Below, piece by piece: positions 51,481-60,501 of a DNA stretch of 64,000 nucleotides (its first letter is position 1; the number at the start of each line of letters is the position of its first letter). Below the pieces are notes generated by a model, which worked only from the letters and a program-made list of their open reading frames with translations, searched no databases and had not been told where the DNA came from. The DNA is from Bacteroidota bacterium (GTDB lineage: Bacteria > Bacteroidota > Ignavibacteria > Ignavibacteriales > Melioribacteraceae). The translations under genes were made by a program, and so were the position numbers. The DNA is taken from NCBI GenBank assembly GCA_023397505.1, contig JAEWUC010000008.1, forward strand, positions 558,001-622,000, in the 5' to 3' direction.

Positions 51481-52731
51481 TTAAGTTTTTTGTTCTTTCT
51501 TTTTCGCCGCCGGGAATAGAATGTTGTTTAAAATTAATCGATACCCGGGAGAATTTTTGAATAAACTTAAATCTGTCGGAGGATCACCTACGGCATGTTG
51601 ATAATCTTCGGGATCGTGCCCGCCGTAAAATGTAAAAGTTCCGCGTCCGAAATTCCCATGTATATATTTAACCTGATCCGACCCGGCGCGTTCGCCAAGA
51701 ATAACAACGCTATTTTTTATTAACTTTTTTCGGAATGCGGTTGTTTGTCCCATAAACCCGCGAATTACATTAACATGATTTTGAATAAGCATTGTTGGAA
51801 CCGGGTCGTACTTTGCCGAAAAATCAAAAAGTGTAAAGTAATCATTTGGCTGCGGACCAATTTCTAGAGGCTGAACATCAATGTCGCTATATTCGTAAAT
51901 CATCGGATTCATTTCCAACCGAAAATCTTGGAAAGCGAATGTTTGTGAAAAATCTAACTTGTTTTGTGCAACGGGATCCGGCGGATCGCCGTCGTACATT
52001 CTATCGGCAATATCAATGTCTAAAGATGCAAGAGAAATATCGTACGAATCGGTTGCCGAACACATCGCGAATAAAAATCCGCCCTGACCGACATAGTTTT
52101 TAATTGTCAACACAACAGCTTTTTCCATATCCGAAACCTTTTTAAAACCGAGTCTATTAGCTTCGTTTTCATAAAGGTTTTGCTGTTCAATATACCAAGG
52201 CGCATTGCTGAATGATGCATAAAATTTCCCGTATTGCCCTGTAAAATCTTCGTGATGAAGATGAAGCCAGTCATATTTTTGCAGATCGCCCCGGAGTATT
52301 TCTTCAATCCAAATCTTACTGTAAGGTACCTCGGCATAATCTAATGCAAGTGTAACTGCATCATCCCATGGCTTAAAATTAGGCGGGACATAAACCGCAA
52401 TCTCCGGCGCTTTTTCCAAACGCACTACATCCATATTTTGTTCATCGCTTTGTACAAGCGAATATATCTGAACAGATTCTTGAATTGAAATTTGTTGAAA
52501 AGCGACACCTTTAATTCTGCATTTAAGAGCGAGTTGATCCGAATAATCAAACATGAAAGACCCGCCTCGGTAATTTAGAAGCCAATCGCCAGTAACACCG
52601 CTTTCAAGAGCATTGAACGCTACGCCGTACGCTTTAAGATGATCGGTCTGCTGCAAATCCATGTAAACTAAAATTTTGGATTGAGCAAAAACCAATGATG
52701 AACAAAATATTATGTAAAAGAGAATTTTCAT
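51481..52731 (-). CDS. Secreted protein with ThuA/GATase1-like features, function unknown
   Basis: The 416-residue protein has a signal peptide (MKILFYIIFCSSLVFAQ). The body has Rossmann-type strands such as PEIAVYVPPNFKPWDDAV, a LHLHHEDFTG turn, VGQGGFLFAMCSATDS (nucleophile-like Cys in a GATase1-style elbow) and HGNFGRGTFTFYGGHDPEDY. I recall near relatives in Bacteroidota labelled asparagine synthetase B, but the AsnB domains are not present. It is likely periplasmic and may bind or cut a sugar or peptide. Confidence 0.7.
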   Translation of the reverse strand: MKILFYIIFCSSLVFAQSKILVYMDLQQTDHLKAYGVAFNALESGVTGDWLLNYRGGSFMFDYSDQLALKCRIKGVAFQQISIQESVQIYSLVQSDEQNMDVVRLEKAPEIAVYVPPNFKPWDDAVTLALDYAEVPYSKIWIEEILRGDLQKYDWLHLHHEDFTGQYGKFYASFSNAPWYIEQQNLYENEANRLGFKKVSDMEKAVVLTIKNYVGQGGFLFAMCSATDSYDISLASLDIDIADRMYDGDPPDPVAQNKLDFSQTFAFQDFRLEMNPMIYEYSDIDVQPLEIGPQPNDYFTLFDFSAKYDPVPTMLIQNHVNVIRGFMGQTTAFRKKLIKNSVVILGERAGSDQVKYIHGNFGRGTFTFYGGHDPEDYQHAVGDPPTDLSLFKNSPGYRLILNNILFPAAKKKEQKT

Positions 52732-52756
52732 TAGAATTATTTTAGGTCGGTCAAAA

Positions 52757-52798
52757 ATAAAACCGGCCCGGTCTATTTACAATAAATAAACCGAGCCG
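52757..52798 (-). terminator. Rho-independent terminator of clpX
   Basis: On the minus strand the GGCTCGGT/ACCGGGCC stem (with mismatches) is followed by GGTTTTATTTTT, just downstream of the clpX stop. Confidence 0.8.
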
Positions 52799-52817
52799 CT
52801 TAAGAAAATAATTTTTA

Positions 52818-54071
52818 CTACGCTGTTTTTCTATCGCTTTCTATATAAACAGGTTTTTCACCTTTGATAACAACATCGCGTGTAACTAGACATTTGTCGA
52901 TGTTTTGCATTGTAGGAAGTTCATACATAATGTCGAGTAGAATTCCTTCAACAATAGAGCGAAGCGCACGCGCACCTGTTTTGCGTTCGATTGCTTTCTT
53001 AACTATTTCTTCAATAGCGAGCGGATCAAACTCAAGTTCAACGCCTTCCATCGAAAAAAGTTTTTTATACTGTTTTACAATCGCGTTTTTAGGTTCGGTT
53101 AAAATATTTTTTAATGCTTTTTCGTTCAAAGAATTTAAAGGAGCTATAACGGGCAGACGACCAACGAGTTCTGGAATCATCCCGTATTTAACAAGGTCTT
53201 CCGGCTGTGCTCTGTGAATTAAATTATCTTTCTCAATTTCCTCACTGCCGTTAAGATCCGTATCAAATCCGATAATATTCCTGTTAATTCGCGATGCAAT
53301 AACATTTTCTATACCGTCGAAAGCGCCGCCGCAAATGAACAGAATGTTTTTTGTATTAACATTAATTAAACTTTGTTCGGGATGCTTTCTTCCGCCGCGC
53401 GGTGGAACTCCCGCAACAGTTCCCTCCAAAATTTTCAACAGTGCCTGCTGAACACCTTCGCCCGAAACATCGCGCGTGATTGATGTACTTTCACTCTTGC
53501 GCGCAATTTTATCAATTTCATCGATGTAAACAATTCCTTTTTGGGCTTTGTCGAGATTATAATCCGCCGCTTGCAGCAAACGAACTAAAACTGTTTCAAC
53601 ATCATCGCCGACATACCCGGCTTCTGTTAGTGTAGTAGCATCTGCAATAGCGAAAGGGACATCAAGAATTTTAGCGAGTGTTTGAGCTAATAAAGTTTTT
53701 CCAACACCGGTAGAACCCATCAATAAAATATTACTTTTCTCAATCTCAACATCATCCAAATCGAAAAGTGAAGCTGTGGCATTAATCCTTTTATAATGAT
53801 TGTAAACTGCTACTGCCAAAACTTTTTTTGCCATATCCTGGTCAACAACATATTCGTCCAAACTTTTTTTAATTAAATCCGGAGTTAACGAAGCATTATA
53901 GGTTTCTTTTTTGGTGACAGTGGCGACGTTATTTTTTAGGATTTCAACGCTTGTTTTTATACATATGTCGCAAATGTAAACATCGGGTCCCGCAACCATG
54001 CTCGAAACTTCGCTGCCGTCGCGTCCGCAAAATGAACATTTTACTGTCCGTGGTTCTCTATGATCTGACAT
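52818..54071 (-). CDS. clpX: ATP-dependent Clp protease ATP-binding subunit ClpX
   Basis: The 417-residue protein has the N-terminal zinc finger (CSFCGRDG...CDIC), Walker A MGSTGVGKTLLAQTLA, Walker B GIVYIDEIDKIA, the pore-loop region GYVGDDVE and the IGF-like loop NIIGFD used for ClpP docking. ClpX unfolds proteins for ClpP. clpP is not adjacent. The gene lies 2 bp after a TPR gene, an arrangement that suggests co-transcription. Confidence 0.97.
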   Translation of the reverse strand: MSDHREPRTVKCSFCGRDGSEVSSMVAGPDVYICDICIKTSVEILKNNVATVTKKETYNASLTPDLIKKSLDEYVVDQDMAKKVLAVAVYNHYKRINATASLFDLDDVEIEKSNILLMGSTGVGKTLLAQTLAKILDVPFAIADATTLTEAGYVGDDVETVLVRLLQAADYNLDKAQKGIVYIDEIDKIARKSESTSITRDVSGEGVQQALLKILEGTVAGVPPRGGRKHPEQSLINVNTKNILFICGGAFDGIENVIASRINRNIIGFDTDLNGSEEIEKDNLIHRAQPEDLVKYGMIPELVGRLPVIAPLNSLNEKALKNILTEPKNAIVKQYKKLFSMEGVELEFDPLAIEEIVKKAIERKTGARALRSIVEGILLDIMYELPTMQNIDKCLVTRDVVIKGEKPVYIESDRKTA

Positions 54072-54073
54072 TT

Positions 54074-55837
54074 CTAACCGTTTTTAGTTTTTAAATCTTT
54101 TAAGTAATCTCTTGCACGGTCAAAATATAAGGAATTGGGGAATTTCTCAAGGAGTTTTTGATAAATTTCAGATGCTTTTTGATAATTTTTAATTCCGAAT
54201 TGATACGTTTGTGCAAGTATGAAGATGGCTTTATCAGCTAAAATCGCAGTTTTTGTATCATCATACAAGATCTCAAGTACTTTGATAGCTTCAGGAAGTT
54301 CATCGTTTGCTAACAGCATCTCAGCAAATTTTAAATTTACAAACTCATTTATAATAAATAAATTAGGATTATCAGCTAAAGTTTTATATTCGTTAGCGGC
54401 CTCTTTAAACTTATTTTGAAAAGAATAAAGATCTGCCTGAGCATATCTAAAAAGATTTATCGAATCCCGCTTAGAGATATTTATAAGTGAAGAAATTTCC
54501 AAAGCATCGTTGGCAAAGTTGGTTGATAAATCTTTTGTGACATCTTTAAACAAAGTTATTGCTTTCGAAAAATTTCCTTTCCAAAATTCAATTTTTGCCA
54601 AATAAAAATTTGCTTCTGCAATTTCGTTTGGTGATTTGATCCTTAAAGCAGTTGAATTTCGGAAGTATTTTTGCGCCTCATCTAATTTGTTAAAAGTAAT
54701 TGAGATTTTCCCCAGTGCGATTCCGGCTTGCGATGCATACTCCGACGTAGAATGTTTTTCCATTATTAGTTTAAATAAACTATCAGCACTATGATAATTT
54801 AAAAGATGGTCGGAATAGATTTTTGCCATTTTAAAAACGGCTTGCGGGTATATTGCGTTGTTGGGAAATTCCTTAGCGAGTCGTTCATATGCTTTTATTA
54901 CGTTAAAATATTCTTCTTCGTGTAAAACTTTTTTATTATAAAGCGGTTTCCAACTTTCTTGATTGTACGAATATTTTTGGACAACACTTTCTGCAATCGT
55001 GTTCGCGTAGCCAATTTTTGCAATCGGGATTAATTGCGAGGCCGGATAATTTTCTATCACATATTCATAAGCTTTGGCTGCAACATCAAATTTCTGATTG
55101 CGGAATGCATCCTGTGCGAAAACAAAAACATAATCACCTGATGATTTGATTTGTTTGTTGTACTCAATTGCAGTTGGAAGCGCATCATCATATTTGTCTG
55201 CCGATGTATAAATAAAAACCAGAAGATCGAGCATCTGCGGAATCGGATTTTTCTCCGCAAATTTTTCAATTGTTCTCAATGTTGGTTCGATTGCGCCTTG
55301 CCTAGGTAAATACGAAGCGATTCGTGATTTTATCATCCCAACTTGATCCGGTCTCGCCAAAAGTAAATTGCAATATTCCTCGGCGGCATCTTCGAACCGC
55401 ATATTAACAGAATAGATATTTGCCAAATCCAGTGAGAAAATGAAAGGATCGGTAGAATACTCTTTCCCGCGTTTTAAAATATCAATTGCCTTATCGAATG
55501 CACGGTTTTCAATTGCGAAGTTTGCAATTACTCTGTATGAAACAACATTGGCAGGATTAATCGCAATCCCTTTTTCCCAAACACTGTAAGCATTTTCTAA
55601 TTCATCCATCATAAAGTAAGTTGAACCAAGCAAACCGTAGCTGTTCACATCTTGAGGATTATTTGTAATCCTATTTTTAAGCAACGATACTGATTCGGCA
55701 TATTTCTTTTGCCTTACCATTATTCGGTTCAAAGCTTCAAAAAAAGCATAGTTCTGATTCTGTTGTTTCAAAAGATCGGCATAAATCTGTTCAGCTTTTT
55801 CAAATTGCTCAGCTTGCTCATAGCTTTGAGCTAACAT
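54074..55837 (-). CDS. TPR-repeat protein, true start probably upstream
   Basis: 587 residues of tetratricopeptide repeats are readable from the first ATG (YSLLGSTYFMMDELENAYSV-like units throughout, ending YQKLLEKFPNSLYFDRARDY). The same frame stays open upstream to about 56085 and encodes a good signal peptide (RNGFIGIFLLFFIIPTTIFSQ) just before that ATG, but I find no ATG, GTG or TTG there. Either an unusual start codon or a small sequence error hides the real N-terminus. With the signal the protein would be periplasmic, perhaps an envelope complex scaffold like YbgF/BamD types. It precedes clpX by 2 bp. Confidence 0.82.
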   Translation of the reverse strand: MLAQSYEQAEQFEKAEQIYADLLKQQNQNYAFFEALNRIMVRQKKYAESVSLLKNRITNNPQDVNSYGLLGSTYFMMDELENAYSVWEKGIAINPANVVSYRVIANFAIENRAFDKAIDILKRGKEYSTDPFIFSLDLANIYSVNMRFEDAAEEYCNLLLARPDQVGMIKSRIASYLPRQGAIEPTLRTIEKFAEKNPIPQMLDLLVFIYTSADKYDDALPTAIEYNKQIKSSGDYVFVFAQDAFRNQKFDVAAKAYEYVIENYPASQLIPIAKIGYANTIAESVVQKYSYNQESWKPLYNKKVLHEEEYFNVIKAYERLAKEFPNNAIYPQAVFKMAKIYSDHLLNYHSADSLFKLIMEKHSTSEYASQAGIALGKISITFNKLDEAQKYFRNSTALRIKSPNEIAEANFYLAKIEFWKGNFSKAITLFKDVTKDLSTNFANDALEISSLINISKRDSINLFRYAQADLYSFQNKFKEAANEYKTLADNPNLFIINEFVNLKFAEMLLANDELPEAIKVLEILYDDTKTAILADKAIFILAQTYQFGIKNYQKASEIYQKLLEKFPNSLYFDRARDYLKDLKTKNG

Positions 55838-56090
55838 AAAAAGCTCGTTGGGATTTGTAGTTGTTTGCGAAAAGATAGTGGTTGGAATAATAAAGAAAAG
55901 CAGAAAAATACCAATGAAACCATTTCTGGGAAAATGGACTTTATGTTTAAACCAAATTTTAAAAATAACTATCTCAAAAGATGTACAAATTATCGACCGC
56001 GCTTTATGAGAAAATGCGTGATTAGCAGAAATCCTGTTTGAGTCCTTTATTGAAAATGTATTTATAGTTTTTTCCCAATTGATAAATAAA

Positions 56091-57560
56091 TCAGTTTAAA
56101 TATTTTTCGTCAAAAATGTTCCCGATGTTCATAAGTTTATTCGGGTCGAGTGATAGCTTAAGTGCCGCCATTTGTTTTATTACATCTTCGCCGTACATTT
56201 TAACAAGGTAATCTTTTTTGGATTTTCCAACGCCGTGTTCGGCTGAAAACGTACCTTTTAAATTAATTGCAATTGTGCAGATATCAAGATAAATCTCACG
56301 CGCAAGCTTAAACTCATCCTGATCCTTAGGAAGAAAATTTAAATGAATGTGTGAATTTCCAACGTGACCATAAACTACATATTGCAATCCTTGGTCTTCA
56401 ATCATTTTCTTTACATCGAAATAATAATTTCTAAAAACGTTATCGGGAACGGCGACATCTGTGCCGACTTTCTTTAAACCTCTTTGCGAAATAAATTCGT
56501 TCACTTTAACGGCAATTGCATGGCGGAAACTTTTTAACTTTTCTTGTTCGTTTTTATCGATTGCCAGCCACGATTCTTCTTCCATTCCGCCGTGTCTGGA
56601 AATTAATTCCATCCAAACCGAAATATATTCATCTTCGTTCTCGCCGAGTTCTTGTTCAAACCAGACTGCCGCTTTAGCATCTTGAGGTATATTAGTATAA
56701 TCTTCTTGTAGAAATCTTAATGCATAATTATCAAAATATTCTAAACCCCGGGCATCAAGAAATTTATTGTTTCCGCTTTTCGAAATTTGCCTAGCTTCTT
56801 CTATAAAATCCAAAGCATTGTTTTCATCCGGGAAGAAAATAACGGATGAAAGAAGGTCCTCCGGAAAATCAATCAACTTTAATCTCAATTCGGTAATAAC
56901 TCCAAGAGTTCCTTCCGAACCGATAAACAAATCAATTAAGTCAACATCGGATTTGCAGTAATAGCCGGCTGAATTTTTTGTATTCGGCATTTCAAAATCG
57001 GGAATATTTAATTCCTTTGTTTTACCTGATTTAGTTTGAAAAGAAATTTTGTTGTTTGCCGCAAAAATTTCTCCGCGATTAATCGAAACAATTTCGCCGT
57101 CGGGTAAAACAATATTAATCCCCAAAACATAATCACGCGTAGGTCCGTATTTAAAAGTTCTAGCGCCGGACGAGTTTGTAATAACTGTCGCGCCGATGTG
57201 GCAGTTTCTTTCGGTTGGGTCAGGCGGGTAAAATAATTTTTTCTCTTCCACAAAATCTTGAAGTTCGGAAAGCATTACACCCGGCTGAACGACAATATAT
57301 TTTTCATTCTCATTTAATTCTAAAAACTTATTCATTTTTTCAAGTGATAAAACAACGCCGCCTTGCGGTACGCGTCCGCTTGTTAAACCAGTTCCATTTC
57401 CGGCTATTGTAATTCTTGTTTTGGTCTCATTACATTGCTTAATCAATCGTATAACTTCGTCTTCGTTTTCGGGAATATAAACCGCATCGCAAGTTCCTTT
57501 AAAATTGGATTCGTCTGTTAAGTAGCTTTGAATTTGGTCGAGATCGGTTTTAGTAATCAT
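56091..57560 (-). CDS. FAD-linked oxidase (glycolate/D-lactate dehydrogenase type)
   Basis: The 489-residue protein has a PP-loop FAD-binding domain (TRITIAGNGTGLTSGRVPQGG, then NCHIGATVITNSSGARTFKYG and DLIDLFIGSEGTLGVIT). The C-terminal FAD-oxidase C domain has YGHVGNSHIHLNFLP and TFSAEHGVGKSKKDYL. It belongs to the GlcD/D-2-hydroxyacid dehydrogenase group and oxidises lactate or glycolate. The iron-sulfur partner (GlcF) is not next to it. Domain call secure, substrate uncertain. Confidence 0.92.
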   Translation of the reverse strand: MITKTDLDQIQSYLTDESNFKGTCDAVYIPENEDEVIRLIKQCNETKTRITIAGNGTGLTSGRVPQGGVVLSLEKMNKFLELNENEKYIVVQPGVMLSELQDFVEEKKLFYPPDPTERNCHIGATVITNSSGARTFKYGPTRDYVLGINIVLPDGEIVSINRGEIFAANNKISFQTKSGKTKELNIPDFEMPNTKNSAGYYCKSDVDLIDLFIGSEGTLGVITELRLKLIDFPEDLLSSVIFFPDENNALDFIEEARQISKSGNNKFLDARGLEYFDNYALRFLQEDYTNIPQDAKAAVWFEQELGENEDEYISVWMELISRHGGMEEESWLAIDKNEQEKLKSFRHAIAVKVNEFISQRGLKKVGTDVAVPDNVFRNYYFDVKKMIEDQGLQYVVYGHVGNSHIHLNFLPKDQDEFKLAREIYLDICTIAINLKGTFSAEHGVGKSKKDYLVKMYGEDVIKQMAALKLSLDPNKLMNIGNIFDEKYLN

Positions 57561-57587
57561 TTTAGTAAAAGAGTTAGTGTGAAAAAA

Positions 57588-57803
57588 TTATTGAATTGGT
57601 TTTCCGTGCTTTAACATAATTTCCTTCCATTCAGTTTCATCGAGCTGCACGGACTCTTCGATTAGCATGATGGGTATATCATTTTCGATTCGGTATTTGC
57701 GCCGAGTGCTTTTGTCGGTTGAAATCAGTGCATCGCCTTCTAAAACCAAATCGGCTTTTGTTTCGGGACAGCAAAGTATATCGAGTAATTCTTTAGAAAT
57801 CAT
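57588..57803 (-). CDS. Trm112-family zinc-ribbon-like protein
   Basis: I use the start MISKELLDILCCPETKADLV because it matches the usual opening of the family; the frame extends nine codons further. The protein has about 71 residues with only the first Cys pair (CC..), and lacks the second pair, as many bacterial Trm112 relatives do. Members partner with methyltransferases. It lies 27 bp before the FAD-oxidase gene in the direction of transcription's downstream side. Confidence 0.85.
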   Translation of the reverse strand: MISKELLDILCCPETKADLVLEGDALISTDKSTRRKYRIENDIPIMLIEESVQLDETEWKEIMLKHGKPIQ

Positions 57804-57901
57804 TTTATTCTCCCGGCAAATTTTTATCAATTAAATGATTATTTTGGTTGGAAATTTTGACGCAAATGTAAGAATTTTTTAACAAAATTATCGGTGTAAA
57901 A

Positions 57902-58471
57902 ATGAGCAATCCAAACTCAATCCAAGAAGTGCCGAAGCTTGAAACAGCCCGGTTAATTCTTCGAGGTTTCACCTTGGAAGATTCGGATGACATTTTTGAA
58001 TATGCGTCGGACACTGATGTTAATCTTTTTATGCCGTGGCATATACACAGATCCAAAGATGAAACGCTTGAGTTTTTACAAAAGTCCGATCATATATTCA
58101 AAACATCGGATTGTATTGATTGGGGAATTGAATTAAAAAGTGTTAGGAAAATTATCGGCGGAATTAGTATTAGAGAGTGGAATGATCAAAACCGCTGTGC
58201 CGATGTCGGTTATGTTTTATCAAAAAAGTTTTGGGGAAAAGGATACACAACCGAAGTGCTGAAGGAAGTTATTAAATTCGGCTTCGAAAAATTAAACGCA
58301 AACAGAATAGAGGCGCATTGCGATGAAGAAAATATTGCATCGTACAAAGTGATGGAAAAAGTCGGGATGAAATACGAAGGCACTTTACGCCGGAAAGTTC
58401 TTGTTAAAAATAAATTTGTCAACATGAAATTTTATTCAATTCTCCGTTCGGAGTTTTTTAATGAGGAATAA
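57902..58471 (+). CDS. GNAT N-acetyltransferase (RimJ/RimL-like)
   Basis: The 189-residue protein has the RimJ/L pattern: LETARLILRGFTLEDSDDIF at the start, ADVGYVLSKKFWGKGYTTEV (acetyl-CoA loop, here KKFWGKGYT) and NRIEAHCDEENIASYKVMEKVGMKYEGTLR at the end. Such enzymes acetylate protein N-termini or small amines. The start follows the divergent Trm112 gene by about 100 bp. Confidence 0.93.
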   Translation: MSNPNSIQEVPKLETARLILRGFTLEDSDDIFEYASDTDVNLFMPWHIHRSKDETLEFLQKSDHIFKTSDCIDWGIELKSVRKIIGGISIREWNDQNRCADVGYVLSKKFWGKGYTTEVLKEVIKFGFEKLNANRIEAHCDEENIASYKVMEKVGMKYEGTLRRKVLVKNKFVNMKFYSILRSEFFNEE

Positions 58472-58492
58472 AATTTACAATTCGCAACTTGT

Positions 58493-59809
58493 TTGGAAAA
58501 GCTAACCTATTCCAAAATATTGAGATTCTGGCTGCCGCTGTTGGCTACATGGCTAATGATGTCTGTAGAGGGACCTTATTTAACGGCATTGATTGCTAGA
58601 TTGAGCGAGCCGGAATTTAATCTTGCCGCATATGGAGTTGCGTTTTCTATCGCGTTGATTGTTGAATCACCTGTGATAATGCTTTTAAGTGCTTCTATTG
58701 CTCTCGTTGAAAACAAGAAAACATTTTTAAAGCTTAGAAGTTTTATATACAGTTTAAATCTAGCTTTAGTTTTATTCATGGTGATTTTAATTTATCCGCC
58801 GGTATACAATAAACTTGCAATCGGCATTTTAAATCTTCCGGCAAGAGTTGCGCATTTAACTCACATGGCAATTGTTTTGTTGATCCCGTGGGCACCGTCG
58901 ATTGGTTATAGAAGATTTTATCAGGGAATAATGATTAAAAATAATCTAACGCGGCTTGTTGCTCTTGGAACTGTTATAAGATTGATTGCGATGTCTGCCA
59001 CGGCATTTTTACTTTATAGATATACAAATACACATGGAGTAATAATCGGCGCATCAGCGTTATCTGCGGGAGTTATAACCGAAGCATTCGCAACAAAAAT
59101 TATGTCTTTAAGAATTGTAAGAAATATTTGTAATTCTTCGGAAGAGGGGAAGGATATTTCATACAAATCAATTTTGGATTTTTATTTTCCACTTGTTCTC
59201 ACCTCTTTTATTTCACTCGGTGTTCAGCCAATTGTTACTTTTTTTATGGGGCAAAGTACAAATGCGCTCGAATCACTCGCCGTGCTACCTGTGTTGAATA
59301 GTCTTGTATTTATCTTTAGAGCATTTGGGTTGTCGTATCAAGAAGTAGGCGTGGCGCTTATAAAATCCAAGCATGATTACATTCTTCTTAAGAATTTCGC
59401 ATTAATAATGGCGATTGGCGTTGTGTCGGTTTTGGGTCTAGTTTCTTTTACACCAATCGGGGATTTGTGGCTTTTAAATGTTGCGGGTTTATCAAACTCC
59501 TTGGCTGACTTTGCAAGATTTCCATTAATGCTTTATACAATATTCCCGGCAACAACGGTATGGATTAATTTTCAAAGATCAGTTTTGGTTTGCGTTCGCG
59601 ATACAAAACATATTACATATGCATCCGGAATTGAAGTGGCGGGAATTCTATTGGTCTTACTTGTAACGGTTAATTTTCTTTCCATGATCGGGGTTGTCGC
59701 GGCAATTATTGCTTACACCTTTGGTCGATCATTCGCGGTTGGTTACCTGATATTTCCTTTTACAAAGGCAAAAAATAAAATTTTTATGACCGATACTGGT
59801 GCTGTTTAA
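58493..59809 (+). CDS. MOP/ANKH-like polytopic membrane protein
   Basis: The 438-residue protein has about twelve membrane segments and the two-bundle symmetry of MATE-type flippases and exporters. The opening LRFWLPLLATWLMMSVEGPYL and the FYFPLVLTSFISLGVQPIV at the second bundle recall the progressive-ankylosis (ANKH) branch. The start is TTG, 22 bp after the GNAT stop, in a likely operon with it. The transported substrate is unknown. Confidence 0.78.
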   Translation: MEKLTYSKILRFWLPLLATWLMMSVEGPYLTALIARLSEPEFNLAAYGVAFSIALIVESPVIMLLSASIALVENKKTFLKLRSFIYSLNLALVLFMVILIYPPVYNKLAIGILNLPARVAHLTHMAIVLLIPWAPSIGYRRFYQGIMIKNNLTRLVALGTVIRLIAMSATAFLLYRYTNTHGVIIGASALSAGVITEAFATKIMSLRIVRNICNSSEEGKDISYKSILDFYFPLVLTSFISLGVQPIVTFFMGQSTNALESLAVLPVLNSLVFIFRAFGLSYQEVGVALIKSKHDYILLKNFALIMAIGVVSVLGLVSFTPIGDLWLLNVAGLSNSLADFARFPLMLYTIFPATTVWINFQRSVLVCVRDTKHITYASGIEVAGILLVLLVTVNFLSMIGVVAAIIAYTFGRSFAVGYLIFPFTKAKNKIFMTDTGAV

Positions 59810-59812
59810 TTT

Positions 59813-60499
59813 TTACTCCGCTAAAAGTTTAAAGCCTGAACCATGAACATTTATTATCTCTATCTGCGAATCAGATTTTAAATAATTTCTAAGTTTTGCA
59901 ATATAAACGTCCATACTGCGCGATGTAAAATAACTTTCATTTCTCCAAATCTTTGCGAGCGCCGATGATCTCTCAACCAAAACATTTTTATTTTCGCAGA
60001 GCAGTTTCAAAAGTTCAGATTCTTTTGAAGTAAGTTTTTGCTCTTTACCATTGAGCAGCAAAACTCTCTTTTTATAGTTGAATAAATATTTACCGATATT
60101 AAATATTTGCGAAATGTTTTCTTTTTCGGAACGCGCTGAGCGGTTTAGAACCGCATTGATTCTTAGAATTAATTCTTCCATGCTGAACGGTTTTGTGATG
60201 TAATCGTCTGCGCCGATTTGAAATCCTTCTACTTTATCGCCGATCAAAGATTTTGCCGTTAGAAAAATAAACGGGATGTTACCGAAATCTTTAATTTGTC
60301 TTGCCAAACTAAATCCGTCCATTTTTGGCATCATAATATCAATAATCGAAATATCGAAATCGTTTTGCTTAAAAATTTTTAATCCTTCTTCGCCGTTCAT
60401 ACATTGAATAACATCAAAACCCTTAACTTCCAAATACTCCTTTAATATTGTTCCGAGATTTAGGTCATCTTCAACGAGAAGAACTTTTCTTTTTTTCAT
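59813..60499 (-). CDS. OmpR-family response regulator
   Basis: The 228-residue protein has a receiver domain with the acidic pair in LLVEDDLNLG, phospho-acceptor Asp54 in SIIDIMMPKMDGF, Thr/Ser in FLTAKS and Lys in YITKPFS. A winged-helix domain of OmpR/PhoB type follows (LTSKESELLKLLCENKNVLV, RSMDVYIAKLRNYLK). Its start is 2 bp from the stop of the cognate histidine kinase gene. A direct target may be the divergent secreted-protein gene at 62198. Confidence 0.95.
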   Translation of the reverse strand: MKKRKVLLVEDDLNLGTILKEYLEVKGFDVIQCMNGEEGLKIFKQNDFDISIIDIMMPKMDGFSLARQIKDFGNIPFIFLTAKSLIGDKVEGFQIGADDYITKPFSMEELILRINAVLNRSARSEKENISQIFNIGKYLFNYKKRVLLLNGKEQKLTSKESELLKLLCENKNVLVERSSALAKIWRNESYFTSRSMDVYIAKLRNYLKSDSQIEIINVHGSGFKLLAE

Positions 60500-60501
60500 A
60501 A

